From Odontocerum albicorne (lineage: Eukaryota; Arthropoda; Insecta; Trichoptera; Odontoceridae), in NCBI GenBank assembly GCA_949825065.1, contig OX463846.1, positions 11,218,177 to 11,282,176 on the forward strand: 64,000 bases of DNA, given 5' to 3'. This document shows, one piece after another, positions 61,368-64,000 of this stretch; within the stretch, counting starts at the first letter, position 1; each line of letters opens with the position of its first letter. The position numbers and the translations under genes were made by a program. Under the pieces are notes generated by a model, which had not been told where the DNA came from, did no database searches, and saw only the letters and a list, made by a program, of their open reading frames with translations.

Positions 61368-61839
61368 TTGTACGAGTACCTATATGAACACTACACACAT
61401 GCACTACACTACATCTTAAGACTAATTAAAATGTCACTATGACAAATCGGAGATCTATAATGTTTTGTTGCAGTTCGTCTTCCTATTGGTAAGTTTTCTG
61501 CGCTTTCCTTAGCAAATATTTTTTCTAAAAAAATGCAAGATGCGGTGAAGCACCTAATTAAATGGACGCAGTTACTAACTTCCTATCATTTACACTTCAC
61601 TTATATAATGTATATTTATTTTGTAATATTTTTAACACTGCTGAATAATAATTGTGCTGTTGAAAAAATAAGAAGCAAGTATAATTAATTGCCATATAAC
61701 CCTTATAAACCCTATCAGTACCGTAAAGTTACTCTGGGCTCATTGGTTTTATAATTCATCCAAAGAAATTGGGAACAGAACGACGGGGCGCATTTTGAGC
61801 ATCCAGCAAAAAATTATATGAACGCCTATAGGCGTTTTC

Positions 61840-61925
61840 AGTACTATCAATAAAAGTGGGTTCGAGTCCCATGAGGGGAGTTTGCTCTCTCAATGACGCT
61901 TTATAAATTGTCCTTTAATTATTGT
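61840..61925 (+). repeat. SINE-C copy
   Basis: GTACTATCAATAAAAGTGGG, TTCGAGTCCCATGAGGGGAG, TTTGCTCTCTCAATGACGCT. The only plus-strand SINE-C found; the B-box GGTTCGAGTCCC-type sequence reads in this direction. Confidence 0.68.
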
Positions 61926-62133
61926 TATAATTATCTCTTGGTCACGCTTTTCAGTATGGCCGCATCATAAAATTGGATGTGTTTAGGGGTACCATATGAA
62001 TGAATAGAAAGGAATGATGTCCAGAGTAATACATTTATTAAAAAAAACAGAGATTTCATGAGAATACTGTATCAAAAGCTATTTGTTATTCTTCTTAGTA
62101 ACGTACATATTGTTGATAGCAATGGTTATGCTA

Positions 62134-62219
62134 ACTCCAATTCATGAGACCAAGTTGATCCACTTCCGGCGATATCTCCAATTCATGAGACCAAGTTGAT
62201 CCACTTCCGGCGATATCTA
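62134..62219. repeat. 42-bp direct duplication
   Basis: CTCCAATTCATGAGACCAAG, TTGATCCACTTCCGGCGATA occurs twice in tandem (62134 and 62176) without differences, so it is recent. Confidence 0.9.
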
Positions 62220-62509
62220 CCTTCTGTAATAGCCCATACATACAAAGTAACGCAAAGGTAGAATCTTTATTTGGACTCTCCAGCGACTCGACGATCTATT
62301 TCTGGATTTCTTGGAACTCTGCCTACAACCATTAGTTTTTCTAAGTCATCTGACTTTCAAGTGGCCAAGTGTCTAAACGAACATAATATACGCTGAAGGT
62401 AGATCGCTGACATTCGGACTTTTACGTCGAGCTCTTCCAGAATACAGTGGTTAATACTCCTAATTCTCCAGGGGATCTGGAGTATATATTCATATGGTTA
62501 TCTCAACAT

Positions 62510-62630
62510 AACAGCGCTGCTAGGAGATTATCTTCTATCTTATTAATCGAGCTTTCGGCTTTAGAACCACTGGAGTAGGCTCGCAATTCGCAGTTCGTCA
62601 TCGTACGTATTGGAAATACTACCACACGTG
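62510..62630. repeat. dispersed repeat F, copy 2
   Basis: TTCGGCTTTAGAACCACTGG, AGTAGGCTCGC, TCGTCATCGTACGTATTGGA. Same orientation as 11620-11690. Confidence 0.5.
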
Positions 62631-62694
62631 AAAAAGGTAATAACGCACATGAAAAGATAATAATAATACACGAACAAGTCTAGTCCGCTAACAT

Positions 62695-62800
62695 TCTTGC
62701 CAGACAAACTATTTTACCAGACTGGGATTTACGTTTTATTTTTTTCTGGGTGCCATCAGGATTTGAACCGGAAATCTCTGGGTGGAAGTATTTATTAAAA
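62695..62800 (-). repeat. SINE-B-like fragment
   Basis: GCCATCAGGATTTGAACCGG, AAATCTCTGGGTGGAAG has the reversed B box GGATTTGAACC and the CTGGGTG motif. Assigned to SINE-B with low confidence. Confidence 0.35.
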
Positions 62801-63316
62801 TAAATATTCTATTGTATTAAAAAAAATATTTACGTATTTTAAAAACTCAATATAAAGGAAAAGCGGTATTTTATTTCTATTTCAATAAACGGTCGTGTGA
62901 CCTTTAGTTCCACAATACAAAAAAATGACAAATACAAAGTAACGCAGCAAGAGCTATAAAAAAATAATGAAAACTGACAAATCCTTACGACTCGTTCGTG
63001 AAAATATTAAAGTAAAAAAATTATCTTCAATACCGATTTATGTGGATTCAAGGAGAGTTTATCAAGTCCATATTTATTCCCTATCCTATGTAGCCTAATT
63101 GATAAATTGTAAGAATGGTTGGTTTTTTGACAATACAATAAAACAATTGATGTTGACGCGTGGACCAGGAGGGAGTTTCAAAAATGGGTTTAATTTTAAA
63201 GAGTCTCAGGAAAATTCTAATATGAATTAGCAATATGATACAGTTCCAATAAGTCTGTTCATTTCACAAGCTTCATCAAATGTTCATAGTTTAATTCTTA
63301 GCGAGATATATGCAAT

Positions 63317-63541
63317 TTATAGTTTAAAACCCTGAAAAATCAACGTTAGATACAATTCTATCCATCTATCGTCTTTGTCGTCGTTCCCGGGGCTCGTAGT
63401 CGAGAATCCCCTCGCAACTCCAACGTCAATCTTGAACCGTTCTTCCACGTCGATCATGTGATCTTCTGTGAGAAAACATCCGAGTCTATATGGACACCAA
63501 GGTTGACCACATCCATCTATATGAACACCAAGGTTGACCAC
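63317..63541 (-). other. 74-codon opening, unidentified, with internal duplication
   Basis: The minus strand reads HIDGCGQPWCPYRLGCFLTE, DHMIDVEERFKIDVGVARGF, STTSPGNDDKDDRWIELYLT to TAA. Good protein-like composition after the first 25 codons. The first codons come from a 36-bp duplication (63483-63541, CACCAAGGTTGACCACA). No ATG in context. I recognise no family. Confidence 0.28.
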
Positions 63542-63555
63542 AGAGTATTATTCTA

Positions 63556-63650
63556 GTTCAGTGATATGACGTTCAGTGACATGATGATCAGTGATATGAC
63601 GATCAGTGATATGACTTTCAGTGATATGACTATTCAGTGATATGACGTCC
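63556..63650. repeat. ~17-18 bp tandem repeat, 6-7 copies
   Basis: CAGTGATATGACGATCAGTG type unit with variable spacer (GATATGACTTTCA, GATATGACTATTCA). Also contains GATGATCA palindromes. Non-coding. Confidence 0.88.
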
Positions 63651-63769
63651 ATTATATAAAAATCTATCTTTTTCCAAGTTATTTTAAGAATTATCTCTTT
63701 TCAAAGTCTAATTAAAGATTCGAAAGAACATTGAAAGTGCGGTATTGTTATATTAAGTAAAGCATCAGA

Positions 63770-63935
63770 GAGGTGCATGGTCGCACGGTAACGCACTGGA
63801 CTTCCGTGTGGAAGGTCACCGGCTCGAATCTGACGTTATGCTACTCCCCTCAAATGGCACAGGCTTCTTTTTCTGCCTGGTATTCGAGAATATAAGGATA
63901 TCTATGACTTCCGTCATATCTATTCTTTCAAAAAA
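63770..63935 (+). repeat. SINE-B, best copy
   Basis: A tRNA-like head: GTGCATGGTCGCACGGTAAC, GCACTGGACTTCCGTGTGGA, AGGTCACCGGCTCGAATC. The body has CTCCCCTCAAATGGCACAGG, TTCTTTTTCTGCCTGGTATT, then GAATATAAGGATATCTATGA. Opposite in orientation to 25090-25265. Confidence 0.7.
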
Positions 63936-64000
63936 GATAAAAAGAAAACATCCCAGTATGCTCCAATCCTCTCACTTTGTCTCCAAACTATCGGATCCAG

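Noticed and set aside
63770..63845. Functional tRNA gene
   Set aside because: It is the SINE-B head; the body matches another copy and no acceptor stem pairs.
1..64000. CRISPR arrays, prophage, bacterial operons, endogenous viral genes
   Set aside because: No direct-repeat/spacer structure, no ribosome-binding-site-led gene strings and no viral polymerase or capsid motifs; the window is eukaryotic nuclear DNA.

Overview
This is a window of an animal nuclear genome, almost certainly an arthropod and probably an insect. It is AT-rich, its genes are split into short exons with GT-AG introns, and the only firmly recognised host gene, Gdap2, reads like the insect orthologue. The rest is packed with mariner/Tc1, piggyBac and Tigger-type DNA transposons, a LINE family, and several tRNA-like SINEs. 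I cannot fix the order or species. There is no operon structure, no CRISPR array and no viral genome.

Host genes: the last five coding exons of Gdap2 (Sec14/CRAL-TRIO half) lie on the minus strand at 22877-11171. The splice phases close perfectly and the reading ends in a proper stop. The upstream exons with the macro domain were not found, so they are either more than 40 kb away or outside the window. An intact, intronless proteasome beta-1 (PSMB1/beta6-type) gene, probably a retrocopy, sits inside a Gdap2 intron on the same strand (21496-20810). A few other stretches look coding but are unidentified: minus 2652-2430, minus 7290-7045, minus 5677-5481, minus 43265-43017 and plus 57317-57534.

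Mobile DNA: the best-preserved element is a complete piggyBac-type transposon (36506-38708). It has TTAA flanks, matched termini, a 579-codon open transposase and all three catalytic Asp. Five mariner families are present as damaged copies. One is nearly full length with a single frameshift (300-1585). Several are internal-deletion derivatives keeping both ends (2990-3625, 11691-12549, 27128-27501, 58960-59904). One forms a head-to-head fold-back (12734-13650). Tc1/maT-like relics (18330-19494, 34157-34630), a Tigger-like relic (13787-14270) and two MITE families add to this.

Retroelements and repeats: about twenty truncated 3' ends of one LINE family, often ending in a short GTAT-rich tail, are scattered on both strands. 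A tRNA-like SINE (family A) is very frequent in 41-61 kb, often as facing pairs. SINE families B and C are rarer. At least a dozen tandem arrays occur, including 100-bp, 50-bp, 45-bp, 42-bp and 39-bp units.

Non-genic points of note: the octamer TACTCGTA is strikingly over-represented. A compact CRE/TATA/initiator promoter-like block lies at 35633-35770, and a second CRE plus E-box GC-rich block at 45830-45940. No new multi-gene system is evident. The most interesting items are the nested PSMB1-like gene, the intact piggyBac with its palindromic subterminal repeats, and the enriched octamer.
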